From: Verticillium longisporum
Taxonomy: Eukaryota; Ascomycota; Sordariomycetes; Glomerellales; Plectosphaerellaceae
Direction of reading: 5' to 3'
Assembly: GCA_019188255.1 (NCBI GenBank)
Contig: JAETXT010000004.1
Span: 3,348,001-3,412,000 of the forward strand
DNA: 64,000 nucleotides
In this document: positions 11,063 through 22,143 of the stretch, in pieces
Position numbering within the stretch: the stretch's first letter is position 1
Layout of the letters: each line of letters starts with the position of its first letter
Translations under genes and position numbers: made by a program
Notes under the pieces: generated by a model
Database searches by the model: none
Told to the model about the DNA's origin: nothing
The model's input: only the letters and a program-made list of their open reading frames with translations

Positions 11063-12847
11063 ATGCGCGGTATCTTCCTGAGCCTGGGCGCCCTTGCCCT
11101 GGCCACTGTTGAGGCCAACCAGTACCCCTACTGCGTACGTTTCACCAGTCTTAGAGCCACAAACATCAGACGACACATGAAACCCCCGATAGCATACTGA
11201 CCAGCCCAACAGGAGAACGACAACTGCTACCGCAACCTCATTGACACTCGCTTCAAGTCCGAGGCTGATAAGCTCTGCCCTCAGTGGCTCGCCGGCACCA
11301 CCACTGCCGCCGCCGCCGTTCCTACCGCGTTCAGCAACTGCGATGCCACTGCGCTGTCTTCTGCTTGCTCCTGCATCACCTACTGGAACACCCACGTCAG
11401 CAGCTCCGCCGTCCCCACGCCCAGCTCGTACTCTCCCGTTCTCTCCAGCACGGAGGCTTCCACCACCAACTACCCTGTCCCTTCCAGCCCGGCCTCGTCT
11501 CACTACAGCGTGCCCTCGTCGAGCCAGCCTCCCGTCAGCTCCTCCGTCACCTCTGAGGCCCCCGTCCCCTCGAGCACCGAGACTGACCAATGCGACGAAC
11601 CCACCGACGAGGTGTCCTCGATCCCTGCCTCCTCGCACCCTGTGTCCAGCAAGCCTGCCGAGTCTACTGTGACTTCTGAGGCTCCTGTTCCCTCCTCCAC
11701 CGAGACCGAGGACTGCGAGACTTCGACCGAGGCTGTCTCTTCTCACCCCGTGTCTAGCAAGCCTGTTCAGTCGACCATCAGTTCTGAGGCCCCCGTCCCC
11801 TCGAGCACCGAGACTGACCAATGCGACGAACCCACCGACGAGGTGTCCTCGATCCCTGCCTCCTCGCACCCTGTGTCCTCTCTCCCCGTGTCCAGCAAGC
11901 CTATCCAGTCGACCGTCACCTCCCAGGCTCCTGTTCCCTCGACCACCGAGACTGAGGACTGCGAGACTTCCACTGGGAGCTACCCTGTCCCTTCGAGCTC
12001 TGGCAATGCGTCTACTACCACCAAGGTCTACCCCGTTCCCACCACTTCGAAGGAGAAGACCACGACCGACTTCACCACCTCGACCGTCTACACGACTCAG
12101 GTCCGCACCATCACCTCGTGCGCTCCCGACGTCCCCAACTGCCCCAACGGCCCTCACGTCACTACCGAGACCATCGCCGTCTCAACCACCATCTGCCCCG
12201 TCACCGAGGAGGTCCCTGTCCACACTCCCACCGCTGTCTACCTTGTTCCTGAGCCTTCTCACCCTGCTCCTGAGCACCCCGAGCAGCCTGAGCAGCCCAC
12301 TCACCCCGTCTACCCTGCTCCCGAGCCTTCTCACCCCGCTCCTGAGCAGCCCGAGCACCCTGCTCCCGCTCCTGAGCAGCCCGAGCACCCTGCTCCCTCT
12401 CACCCTGCTCCTGAGCACCCCGCTCCTGCTCCCTCTCACCCTGCTCCCGAGCAGCCTGAGCACACCGCTCCCGCTCCTCCTCACCCTGCGCCCGAGCAGC
12501 CTGAGCACCCCGCTCCCGCTCCTCCTCACCCTGCGCCCGAGCAGCCTGAGCACCCCGCTCCCGCTCCTCCTCACCCTGCGCCCGAGCAGCCTGAGCACCC
12601 CGCTCCCGCTCCTCCTCACCCTGCGCCCGAGCAGCCTGAGCACCCCGCTCCCGCTCCTTCTCACCCTACCCCCAAGGTCCCGGCCGCCACCCCCGTCACC
12701 ACCCTCCACACCGCCGTTCCCACCGTTCCGGCTCCCGTTCCCACCACCTCCAGCCCTGTTGAGGTTGGTGAGAACGCCGCCGGCCGTCTCGGCTCTGGTA
12801 TCGAGGTCCTCGCTGCCGCTGCCGCCGTTATGTTCGCCCTCCTGTAA
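11063..12847 (+). CDS. GPI-anchored, Ser/Thr/Pro-rich cell-wall protein with tandem repeats
   Basis: Predicted surface glycoprotein of 568 residues. Exons are 11063-11134 and 11213-12847 with a GTACGT..AACAG phase-0 intron. Order of parts: signal peptide (about 1-18, [18 protein letters not shown]); a small Cys module holding about six Cys (YPYC, ENDNC, KLC, SNC, SACSC); a Ser/Thr-rich stalk with four SSE/QAPVPS-type repeats whose Cys alternate DQC and EDC; a [22 protein letters not shown] module that recurs in fungal wall proteins; a Pro-rich region of His/Glu/Gln/Pro/Ala repeats; and a GPI signal ([11 protein letters not shown] then a hydrophobic end [13 protein letters not shown]). The stalk should be heavily O-mannosylated. 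No catalytic domain is visible; adhesion, wall structure or surface masking are inferences. It stands alone after a long gene-free stretch and is followed by a convergent GH105 gene. Confidence 0.88.
11552..11878 (+). repeat. 96-bp exact duplication inside the Ser/Thr stalk
   Basis: The 96 bases at 11552-11647 recur without visible change at 11783-11878, a period of 231 bases. Each copy encodes [14 protein letters not shown] and the following segment. Exact nucleotide identity, including synonymous positions, indicates recent duplication or gene conversion. Confidence 0.85.
12440..12664 (+). repeat. 45-bp in-frame coding minisatellite, five copies
   Basis: Five tandem 45-base units at 12440, 12485, 12530, 12575 and 12620, each encoding a 15-residue [19 protein letters not shown] motif. 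Units 2-4 look identical; the first and last each differ at a few bases. Being a multiple of three, copy-number change would lengthen or shorten the wall protein without breaking frame. Confidence 0.92.
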
Positions 12848-13254
12848 ACGGGTTGAACATGGCGCCTCGTTTCCTTATCATGACTATACTGTCCGGGCTT
12901 TGATGCCCTGTTCAAAGGGATGATTAGACTATATTTGTAATCTTCACCATGTATATATTCATTATCATGACAACTTTTCTGTGGAGGATGGGACATAGGG
13001 ATAGGCAGTTCAAGACTGAAGTACAATTAATCTGTGTCCCAAAATATGAAGTGGATGCTCGCCGTGATAAAGCCGAGTGGCAGTAGCAGAACACTAGCAC
13101 TGTTCCATCTTCAAGATGTATCCTGGTTCAGGGTCATCCCATTTAGAGTATGGAAGTGGTATCGTTCAGGTTGTACTTGGCAAGCCCATTCTGTATTATC
13201 TATTTTACTTTTACGACCTGTTGACTTTCAAGCCTGGCCCCTTCTATGAAGCGT

Positions 13255-14562
13255 TCAAGCCTTGCAGCCGCCCTCCAGGTGCAGCTCAAACTCGTAGCTG
13301 GAGAAGAGGAATGGCGCGACACCCTTGAGATCGTTCTCGAACAGCGGCTGGCTTGCATAGTACTGCGAATGCACTGTTAGCTCAGATCTTTAGATATCAT
13401 GCTAGGTTTTCGTTTCACTCACCTCAAAAGTGCCGTTCGAGCTCAAGCTGCCGGTCTGCACAGTCCACTCCCAGACGAGCGCGCCATCAGAGTCTCGTGG
13501 CACAGAGAACGTCTCCGTCATGAGCTCGTAACCAGACAGCGCTGCGTTGAGGTACTTCTTGCCGTCGATGAGGCCAAGACGGAGACCCTTGAGCAGGCCG
13601 TAGACGAACATGGCCGAGCCGGAGCTCTCAATGTAGTTGCCCCACTCGTTCTCCAGGCCAGGGTCCATGACGAGGTACCAGCCCTTGGTCTTCTCGTCCT
13701 GAGCGGCGACAACGGCATCGGCGACGGACTGGAGGTAGCCGACGAGACGGTCGTAGCCATCATGGTCCTTGGGGAACAGCTCGATCACGTCGACGAGAGC
13801 CATGATGTACCAACCGACAGCGCGGCCCCAAACGTGAGGCGAGGCGCCAGTCTCGGGATCGGCCCAGATGGACTTCTTGCTGTAGTCGAATCCGTGCAGG
13901 GGCAGGCCGTTGGTGCGGTTTCGGTCGACAGTGGTGCCGGCGTCGATGAGGTCAAACTGGAGGGCGATGTCGTCCCAGGCGGTCGAGTTGTCGGGCTCGA
14001 ACTCCCGGGTCCAGCGGGCATAGAAGACGTCAAGCATGTAGATGCCGTCAAGCCACATCTGGTCGATGTAGACCGGATAGCGGTGGTAGAATCCGCCGTC
14101 GGGCGTGCGGTAAGTGCGGTCGATCTGCTTGCGCAGCGTCGAGGCAGCCGTCTTGTAAATCTCGTTGCCCGTCTTGTTGTAGATGTCGAGGAACGTGTGG
14201 CCGAAGCGGATGTCATCGATCGAGTTACTGTTGTTGTACAGCAAGATGGTGCCGTCCCACTCGGGGTAGAGGATAATGTCGGTGGCGTGCTTGACGTAGT
14301 CAAGGTACTTCTGGTCGCCAGTGCGCTCGTACGCCAGCATGACGCCCGAGTAGAAGGACGAGATGGTGTAGGCGTGAGTGGGTTCGACTCCATGCTTAAT
14401 CTGGGAGTCGGCCATCCATGTCAGGTAGCGAGGCTTGCCCTTGAGGTCACCAGGCTGAATCTCGTCATCAGGGGCGATGGAGAACCAGCCGGTGGGCAGG
14501 TCGACCGCCGAAGCGAGTCCGGCAAAGACCGCGGTGGCTGCTGCGACGAAGGTGCTCTTCAT
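13255..14562 (-). CDS. Secreted glycoside hydrolase family 105 (unsaturated rhamnogalacturonyl hydrolase type)
   Basis: GH105 enzymes remove the unsaturated uronic acid left on pectin or rhamnogalacturonan fragments by lyases. The minus-strand exons are 14562-13423 and 13362-13255, joined across a 60-nt GTGAGT..CGCAG intron; reading on without splicing gives only a short unlikely tail. The product is 415 residues, normal for the family. A signal peptide is clear (MKSTFVAAATAVFAGLASA), so it is secreted. The (alpha/alpha)6 core shows YTISSFYSG, the family general acid/base Asp in QMWLDGIYM (Asp172) and the conserved SPHVWGRAVGWY (243-252). N-glycosylation sequons are present (for example NNS, NST, NGT). 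A TATAAG lies about 80 bases upstream. It could equally prefer another unsaturated uronide such as that from ulvan, but a pectin role is the likelier reading in a plant-associated fungus. Confidence 0.92.
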
Positions 14563-14642
14563 GGTGATGGTTTTGAGATGACAGAAGATGGTGTCCTGGC
14601 TTCTTCGGAGCTGACTATCTGCCGTCGATCGACCCGAGGCCT

Positions 14643-14648
14643 CTTATA
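14643..14648 (-). promoter_or_regulatory. TATA box of the GH105 gene
   Basis: TATAAG on the minus strand, about 80 bases before the ATG, in the usual place for a fungal TATA element. Confidence 0.45.
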
Positions 14649-15862
14649 CAGCGGAGAGCCATCACCACCGGCATCAATTGACAGTCGCCGAAATTGCCAA
14701 GCATCGTGTCCTCGCGAATATCAGCCATCTCTCGTCTCTGATTTCGGCCAGGTTCCGCCTTTTCCGAAACCGACATGTAGCTTTTCATGACTCTGGAAGC
14801 AATTCAAAAGTTCTCTCGTGCTGATGTCATAACGATCTACCAAGGGTCCAACGGCAACTGGGACGGAAAAGCCTGATTGTATACGCCGTGTCGGGGGCTC
14901 TTCTGTCCGGCATGCGGAGCTCGCTGATCTCCCATCGCGGGGAAGACATGATGGCGTGGGGAATGTGACGGTAGTTCTGGAGATTAGATGCGGGGGAGGA
15001 ATTAAGCTTGTTTTTACAGGTCGACAACGAGTGCTCTCCTCTGGAAGGAAACATATTTCCTCCTGCTGTGAGCTCTGGGGTAGATGGTAGGCTAGTGCCG
15101 AGTCGGGGTGACGATCATCGTGAAAACAATCTTACACCAATCGGGCTGGTCGTCGTCCGGGGGGAGTCTGATCGAAATGTCTCTGCACAGCCACCTCGAC
15201 AGGGGGACACGGTGATCTGAAGCTATTCACGCAGGTCGAAGCGGTGGTTTGTGCTGGTGATGCTTATCCGCAGGGTCGTATCGTTTCCGTGCCTGCGTTC
15301 TTTTCCGAGGCTGCGAGATGCAATCAATATGCGGTGGATGGCGGAGATTTGAGCAGTGAACCGAGGAGATGGCAGACATTCACAGCAAGAATTGAGCTGT
15401 TTAGAAGTCGATCCATTATGCATCATTACACAAGAGAGTGAGGGGTTGAGCGGGAAGGCTGGGGTTACCGCCGCTCAGTTCGGCTTGGGGTAGCAAGGGT
15501 CTGAGAGGGGAAGATGTATTCCCCCCCCCCCTCTCGCTCTGTAATGTGCAAGGCTGAAAGTTGTCGGCGTGGAATGCTGTACTGCTCTCGATCTTGCGGG
15601 TCCGATCGAATGTCTCAGCCCACTGGCACGGACCCTGGGAAGTTTTTCTCAACGACGCCAGAATTTGCTTTTGGCCTGGCTTGCAACTTAGACGAGTAAC
15701 TTGACAGCTTGTTTAAAGTTCATACCATTGATGCTATGGAAAACGATGGTCGAGCACGAAAACTACACAAACCTCCAGGCCGAGAAGAAACACCACCGAG
15801 AAAGTAAACAAATATCCGTACGAGTGGCCGAAACAAGTCATCACGTCATAAAGCCCTTCAAA
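14649..15862. other. Intergenic region without recognisable gene
   Basis: About 1.2 kb between the GH105 start and the 3' end of the monooxygenase gene. It contains an uninterrupted run of eleven C at 15521-15531 and otherwise no feature I recognise. The part nearest 14.6-15 kb presumably is the GH105 promoter. Confidence 0.5.
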
Positions 15863-17957
15863 TCAGTGTGTGCCGTTGATCTTGATGCCCTCCAACTTCT
15901 TCTCCCTTCGCGCGAGCTCCTCAATCCTCTTCTTCGGCTCACTAACAGGCTTGACAGGCTTGACCAAACCAAACACGGCAAGGAAATTGAAGAACAGAGC
16001 GTAGAAGAAGAGGAAAAGATGGACCGGCCCGAGCTGCATCATTGGCATCAAACCGAGGGTGAAGTTGTCTGTGGTCAAAGTCAGCACACATCGTCGGCAA
16101 ACTATTCTCCCTCGACGGCACTCACTGAATAGACCCCTCCTTCTCGAAACAACTTCCCACATGTCGTCGGTCATCACGTTCGTCGCACCGTCCCATGCCC
16201 AGGGACCGATCAGCCTGAACTTGACTGTGAAGTTGGGGGCAGACGCCCAGATCCAGGGCAATCTCCAGAAAGGCCCAGTGCCCTTGGTCAGGCCTAGCCT
16301 CACGACATCCTTGATGCCCGGCACGGCATCCATGTCCTCGGCGAGCTGGAAAGCATAGCTGTCGTGCTCGACTCCATACGTCAGTCTCGCGCTCGGTGGC
16401 GCGATGATGCGGTAGTGCCACTGGTCGTCAAGCTTCAACGGCTTCCTCACCCGACCGGCGAGGTTCAGAATCCAAAGCATGGCCTGCAGCTCCGACAGCG
16501 GCGGAATCGCACCGAAGCCAGGGCGAACGAATCCAATGAAACCGACCGTAGGGTCGTCACGCCTCCAAATCTCGCGCACGTCGGCCTCGTCGGCCCGCGG
16601 GTAGGGCTTGCGACCCGTGTTGGCCTTTGCCTCGAGAAAGGGGAAGCTCTGAAGATAGCCGGTCGCAAAGACGATGACATCAGGCTTGATGACCTCATTC
16701 TTAATGCGTTGGTAGTCCTCGCCACCGTTGTCGCGGAAGTGGGCAACGCCATTGTCGTCAATATGCGTGGGATAGGGTGCAACATCGATGAGGCGGTCGG
16801 CGACCTCGACTGGGGTGTGGACCATGAAGTTGCGGATGCGGTCGCCCAGTGTGGCGGGCTCGGTTGGGCGATACGGCGGCGAAATGTGCTTCGAGACCTT
16901 GGTCCAGGCCTTGTTGAAGAAGACTTGTCGGTTGGCTCAGTGTCAGTACGTGCAATTTGTTACGGGGAGCTTGCTACGGAGCCACTTACGGCGCGAAGCA
17001 TGAAGACGTTCGGGAGCAACGGGCCCGACGAACTGGTCAAACCCGAGGGCCGTGCCGGTGGAAATCCAGCTGCTGCCGACGGCTACCGAGTCGTAGTGGT
17101 CCCACACGATCATTGAGTCTCGGGCGACAGGGTGCACGTAGCTCGTGTCAAAGAGCGACAGGTGGCTGACGTCGATGGGAAGGGAGCCGTCGAGGAATGT
17201 CTTGTTCTCTTCTTCAGGGATCTCCCAGATGCTGGGAAGGAGGCGAGTGTTGGCGATGCGCTGGTCAGAACTGTTAGCTTGACGCTGTGACTCTCGTAGC
17301 CAGAGATCTGCTTACCTTTGGCGCTCCAAACCAGCCGTGACGGTGGCACACGACGACTCTCTTGGTCGGCGCGTTGACGGCCAGGGCGCAGATATCGAAG
17401 CTTGTCTCGCCCACGCCAATGACCATGACGGTCTTGTCGACGCCAAACTGCTCACTGTGCTTGAACTTCTCCAAGTGCATCACCACCGGCACATTCTCAA
17501 CGCCCTTGAGGTCAGGAATGTTAGGTCGGTCATGGAGGCCGGAGCAGACGGCAACGGCATCACACTCCCACTCGATCTCTCCCTCGGGCGTCTCATACTT
17601 GATGACGTGACCTGAAATATCACCGCGAGCTACCGAGGCGACCTTCGTTGACAGATGAATATTCGGCCAGAGGCCGAACTCGGTCGCATACTCTTCGAGG
17701 TACTCGACATAGCGTTCTGCTGAGAGGAAATCGGGGTCGTCGCGGCGGGGGCGAAAGTCCGAGAAGCTAGTCAGGAACTTGGACGACACGAGCTCAGCCT
17801 TTTCATAGGTGTGGTGGAAGAAGATGCCGCCAATCTTGGGTGCAGCCTCGAATAGCTTCACCTCGATCCGCTGGTTCGGAAAGAGCTCCTGGGACTGCTT
17901 GAGATACTTGAGTGTCACGAGGCCCGAGGGACCTCCTCCGATAATTGCGATGCGCAT
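15863..17957 (-). CDS. Flavin-containing monooxygenase-like FAD/NADP oxidoreductase, membrane-tailed
   Basis: Class B flavoprotein monooxygenase that should use NADPH and O2 to oxygenate N, S or carbonyl groups. Exons (minus) are 17957-17316, 17260-16990, 16923-16126 and 16068-15863, with introns of 55, 66 and 57 nt; the joined product is about 638 residues, longer than typical 450-550 residue FMOs. The FAD motif GGGPSG is at residues 7-12, the NADP motif VIGVGETSFD near 195, and the late FMO marker FATGY in exon 3. Near the C-terminus VHLFLFFYALFFNFLAVFGLV is a probable single membrane span followed by a basic tail, so it may be anchored in the ER with its catalytic part in the cytosol. The third intron is a multiple of three and lacks a stop, so its splicing is judged from its GTGAGT donor, its CACAG acceptor and the unlikely Cys/Arg-rich peptide it would encode. 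An O-methyltransferase gene lies upstream on the same strand. Confidence 0.87.
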
Positions 17958-18639
17958 TGTTCTTCAGCTGGCGACTGGGCTACTGGGCTGGGAGAATGGG
18001 GGCAACCTTGACAGAAGGTGCCTGACAAAAAGGACCGAGGGCCGGGAAATGGAGGAGGGAGGAAGGGGAAGGGTTCCCTGAACGGTTGCACGGGGGATTC
18101 CTCGCGCTCTCCCATTTCCTAAGCAGCCAGGCGGCCGCCTTGGACTGGGCCCTTTAGATCTAGGTTATTTCCCACTACTCAGTCTAGATCCAGACGAGAG
18201 CAGCGCCCAAAGCCAACGAAGCCCGGCGCCAGAGACCAACCGGCCAGCACACGACGCAGTGACAGGACGACATAAAGAGGGTCCCGCAGGCCTGGCTCAC
18301 ATGTGTCCTGCCAGGACAGGGCTGCGATCAGGTTGGAGGGGTGAGACAGGGGCCAACTAGCGCATCGCATGCATGAACTTGTTGCCCCAAGAAGCGTATA
18401 AGCCGGCGCGGCCTAGCTCGTGCTGTGCGTGGAGCCAATGGATACCCCCATTATTGGCACCTACGGAGTCTAGTCCGCCTTTCTGCAGCGCAGCGTAGCG
18501 TTCGGGTTTTGCGACCTTTGCCTGGCGTGGTGTCCAGGACTTTCTTTATGTGGGCTATTATGTGATATGGGACGAACGGAAAAGATTGGCTCACATGGAG
18601 TCTTGGATGGCATCATATTAACAGGCAAGCCAAGCGTTC
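17958..18639. other. Intergenic region between monooxygenase and O-methyltransferase
   Basis: About 680 bases holding the promoter of the monooxygenase and the 3' flank of the methyltransferase. No coding sequence or repeat is recognised. Confidence 0.5.
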
Positions 18640-20094
18640 TCACGCCGTAGCCGCGCTGTCGGGAGGTGAGGGGTCACCCGCCTTTACGCACTCTATGACG
18701 GCGTGTCCATCGGGAGAGGTGTCTAGTCCGTGGAAAGCAACTATCTTGAGACCAGCCTGGGCTGTGACCTCATGCCACATCGCCTTTGTGCGCTCCTTTC
18801 CACCCGACATGCACATGATGAAATCCATCCAGATAGCGAACTTGCTTGGTGGATTTGACATGATGTACTCCGCAATGAGGAGTTTGCTATCATCAGCCAT
18901 AGCCGCCGCCGTGTGCTTCATGATGCCGATGACGGCCTCATCACCATAATTATGAAGGCAGTGTCGAATGTAATAGATCAGTGCACCTAACGCTGTCAGT
19001 TCCGATTACAATTCACGCAGAGACGCACCCTCAGGGCGCAAGTACCTTGAACTGGTTGCTCTTTATGAAAGTCGATCGCCATCAGTGTGGCTCCCCCAAG
19101 TCCCGAGTTGATATCTGCGTTATTGTGCTCGATGATTGGCGGTAGATCCTGCAGGACGCATCTGTCGAGCGTCAAAGGGGTGTTGCCATCGCAGAAGGTC
19201 TTCATAACGTGACCTTTGCCTCCGCCGACGTCGACGAGCAGCGGTCGGTCTGAAGGTACATTCTTCGCAGCCTCCGCAACCCAGTCGAAGTCGTAGAGCC
19301 CAAGATGAGGGCCCATGAGCGGCACTTGTTTGTCAACGTTCGTCATGGCCTCCATGAAGGTTCTCATGCGCTTTGGATCCGAATTGAGGACCTCCCAGAA
19401 TGCCTTGTCAGGGGCGCCATGCGCGAAGGTGAACGGAACATGTGCTGGTCCTACGGGTTCTTTCCGACCATAAATGCGGAAGTATTCAGGCATGGACGCA
19501 GAACCCATGAATGAGTTGTCAAACCTGAGTCCGTCAGAACCTGTTGTTCCCCGATGACCTCTATGAGATAGGGGATAGACTCACATTAATGACCACATGC
19601 TCCTGAGAGGGCCATACTGCGTAATCTGTCTCGACCTTTCCGTATGAGCGACTCTATCCTCGCCGATCTGTTCGAGAAGTCCTGTAGACACCATGATCCA
19701 TGCAAAGCGAACTGCTATCAGTCAGATCATGTCATTTTCCAAACGACGGAGTCAAGTACGCACGCACGAGCTGAACCTCGGCATCGACCTTGTCGGCGAG
19801 CTCCTGATATGTGATGCTGCCCTCGATGGGGATCGCTTCGAAAGCACCCCAATCAATGAACAGGCGCAGTGCTACAAACTCGGCACACGCAGCAGACTGG
19901 TTCATCCATTGTGGTTGCGGCGGGCGAGCGGCTTCAATGATGGCTTGCGCCGCAGCGACAATCTTGTTCCTAGCCGCCACATCATCGTCAACGTTGGAAA
20001 TGGACGTATAGTCCAGCACCGAGCTGAGAAGCTCAGGCGTCAGACGGCGGAGATCATCACGGAACTGTGCCGTGTCGTTGTTGGCGGCGACCAT
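18640..20094 (-). CDS. SAM-dependent O-methyltransferase (fungal plant-type family 2)
   Basis: Transfers a methyl group from S-adenosylmethionine to a hydroxyl of a small aromatic or polyketide-like molecule. Exons (minus) are 20094-19764, 19711-19585, 19524-19046 and 18986-18640; introns are 52, 60 and 59 nt with donors GTGCGT, GTGAGT and GTACTT. The joined product is 427 residues, usual for fungal OMTs. Exons 1-2 form the helical dimerisation domain (VDAEVQL..GLLEQIGEDRVAHT). The SAM site LLVDVGGGKGHV is at about 249-258, followed by LQDLPPII and DFHKEQPV. The catalytic region reads YYIRHCLHNYGD with the expected His. The first donor was chosen because it restores the family sequence across the junction. 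It sits beside a flavin monooxygenase on the same strand, a common pairing in secondary-metabolite tailoring, but no backbone synthase is in the window, so the product is unknown. Confidence 0.88.
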
Positions 20095-21418
20095 GGCGGA
20101 TTTCGGAGGGCGTTGAGAACGATGGCTAGAGACAAGATTTGGATCTCGGCTCCACGGACGTCAAGGTTCGGGGGTCCAAGCAACGATTACCGAAGCAACG
20201 GACGGGGAGATCACATCGCGCGAAACTCTGCCACATTGCGGGAAAAAAATCCCCTCATTCAGCCAGCAGGCGTTAGAGGGGAATCAGTGCCACTTGGCTT
20301 CTGATGCCCCCCCCATTCTGGGCCCCGACTACTGACACGACGGATGGGCTGTTTAAAGTTCCCCACTGCATTTGTGGAAATTTTCGGGGGACGGCGTGGA
20401 CGCGATGCTGCTATAGGCGGCGGACGATGTGGGCTTGTTCTTTGTTGTAAGGGTTGCCGAAATGGCGTCCGTCAGCGTCTGTGGTGGTGTGGTCCTCTGG
20501 GCCCTTTTTCAACTTAGCGCTATGCAGGCCCGTGGAGAAGGATGCTGAAGATGGTCCCATGACCCAGATAACAGGGGCCGGGACTACCCGTCGTTTCCGC
20601 GACGTTTGTGGCATCGTGAACCATCTTGTCGGGTGCCCAGCAGCTGAAGGAACATTCTTAGGGAAAAGTGATCCAGGCTACGGATTGCTGAACAGGACAT
20701 GCTCGACAATATCCCAGCGCATGATCATGACCGAGCATGTAGCAATAGGTGAAGCCGCCTTCACTGTACTCCCAGCCGGCCACTAGTGCGTGGGAGTTTG
20801 ATGAGATTCCACTCCCACAACGGAGAGACATGTGTTGCTTGTGGGACGAAGGTGCTATAGCAAGCCGAATAATGTGCATCCGGGCAACGTGGTCTGACCC
20901 GTAACAATACGGCACATATTTGTGGTGTCTGTAACCTTCTTGGTCGCTCTACCTGAGAATCATACCCTCTAGTACTGCTCTACGGGTGGTATTCCTTTGC
21001 TTGCTGGGAGAAACCAGTACCGCCAGCCATTGCTGGGCCTATGTGAATCCGAGTCTGCGTTAATGGCATCATCAATTTTCTGGCAAGATAATTCACGTGT
21101 CCATCTCAAGCCCATGAATAGTGATTGGCGTCAAGGGACGCTGTTGACTATTCTGGACCGCAATTTCTACGTAACTTCATGGTCAGGGCCAGGTCATGCC
21201 CGTGGCATTTGCACACCATTCACCGTCTCCGTCGACCACTCAAGGCCTTTTCTGCCCAGCGGCTAGAGGCAATAAATAGAGAGAGTGTTTTCGCTCGATG
21301 ATGGATTCCATTTATCAAGATAAAACATCATTGACAAAGCGAACAACCAGTCTCAATCAGACAAGCAAAAAGACCATCACCGACTTGACAAGTACCATAA
21401 CCCCTACGTCAAAGAAGA
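20095..21418. other. Intergenic region without recognisable gene
   Basis: About 1.3 kb of normal composition. The longest frame (110 codons on the plus strand near 20454) has no recognisable domain or exon structure. The proximal part is presumably the methyltransferase promoter. Confidence 0.5.
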
Positions 21419-21685
21419 ATGGGCTTCGAATGCTGTCTCTGCAGAAACCAGAGGGTCCTCATGAACAATCAGGTGTGCCCAGCCCCCCTCATGTGCACCC
21501 ACTTCAAGTGCGGCAATTGCCGTCGCGGCCAACTCAACCCGGGGCGGTGGACATGCTGTCACTGTGGTCAGGACCGCAACATCCCTGGTGAGAGATGCAA
21601 TAATCGTGCCGCCAGGCGGTGCGACCATCAGAAGTGCAACATTTGCGCCGAAGTCGGGGATGAGTACTCAAGAAATTATGTTTAG
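21419..21685 (+). CDS. Small Cys-rich putative zinc-binding protein (88 aa)
   Basis: A single-exon 88-residue protein. It contains 13 Cys, mostly in pairs: CCLC near the start, CTHFKCGNC, WTCCHCG, and CDHQKCNIC near the end. The arrangement C-x2-C repeated with a WTCC core resembles small fungal zinc-ribbon proteins with a W-x-CC-x-CG pattern. There is no signal peptide, so a cytosolic or nuclear binding role is more likely than secretion. No basic DNA-binding extension or catalytic domain is present. The spacing and composition are very unlikely by chance in a random frame, but expression is unproven. It lies alone between the methyltransferase and the tRNA gene. Confidence 0.6.
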   Translation: MGFECCLCRNQRVLMNNQVCPAPLMCTHFKCGNCRRGQLNPGRWTCCHCGQDRNIPGERCNNRAARRCDHQKCNICAEVGDEYSRNYV

Positions 21686-22070
21686 TAGAGGCTTTGGAGC
21701 CGTTCATGCTCTGCAGGGAGCAGCTGAAATGAAGCTAGCGAAATGGCAGCACGTCTTGAGTGGCATGCTGCATCTGGCCATTCATCATCCAGGGGAGGAG
21801 GCTGGATTGGTAAACACTTACATGGTATTAGGTAGATACCTTAGCTAGCCCATAAGGAGATGCAAAAGCCCAAAGCAAAATCAGAGGTCATGAGAACGAA
21901 AATAAATAACACGCCAAACTCAAAAGGCAAAGGTGCATTCCATGTTGTGAATTGTTGGATGCGCTTAAATGTCCTGCGTCACGAGTGAGTTGCGAATCGC
22001 AAATGGGGCTCCTGACAAAAGGTGAGATTCGGCAAAAGCGGAGGCCTCAGATGAGGTGCGTCAGGAATTG

Positions 22071-22143
22071 AGCCCAACGGGGGGCTCGAACCCCCAACCT
22101 TGAGATTAAGAGTCTCACGCTCTACCGATTGAGCTAGCCGGGC
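22071..22143 (-). tRNA. tRNA-Lys (anticodon CTT)
   Basis: The minus strand folds into a full 73-nt cloverleaf: acceptor GCCCGGC paired with GTTGGGC (two G-U pairs), D-stem GCTC/GAGC, anticodon stem TGAGA/TCTCA with loop CTCTTAA giving anticodon CTT, and T-arm GGGGG-TTCGAGC-CCCCC. The discriminator base is T and CCA is not encoded. There is no intron. It reads AAG (Lys). Confidence 0.97.

Noticed and set aside
11021..12157. 378-codon minus-strand frame, rich in Gly and Arg, opposite the wall-protein gene
   Set aside because: Composition is simply the complement of Ser/Thr/Pro codons; the plus strand has signal peptide, Cys modules and GPI signal.
12006..12923. 305-codon plus-strand frame of Leu, Pro and Ser repeats
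   Set aside because: A shifted reading of the same minisatellite; no start context and no sequence sense outside the repeats.
13399..14790. 463-codon plus-strand open frame opposite the GH105 gene
   Set aside because: It is the mirror of a GC-biased real gene; it has no start context or domain, whereas the minus strand has a full GH105 protein with signal peptide and splice sites.
16364..17116. 250-codon plus-strand frame inside the monooxygenase locus
   Set aside because: Antisense shadow; it crosses the introns of the real minus-strand gene.
20454..20786. 110-codon plus-strand frame near the methyltransferase promoter
   Set aside because: No recognisable domain and a composition without protein-like pattern; more likely chance.
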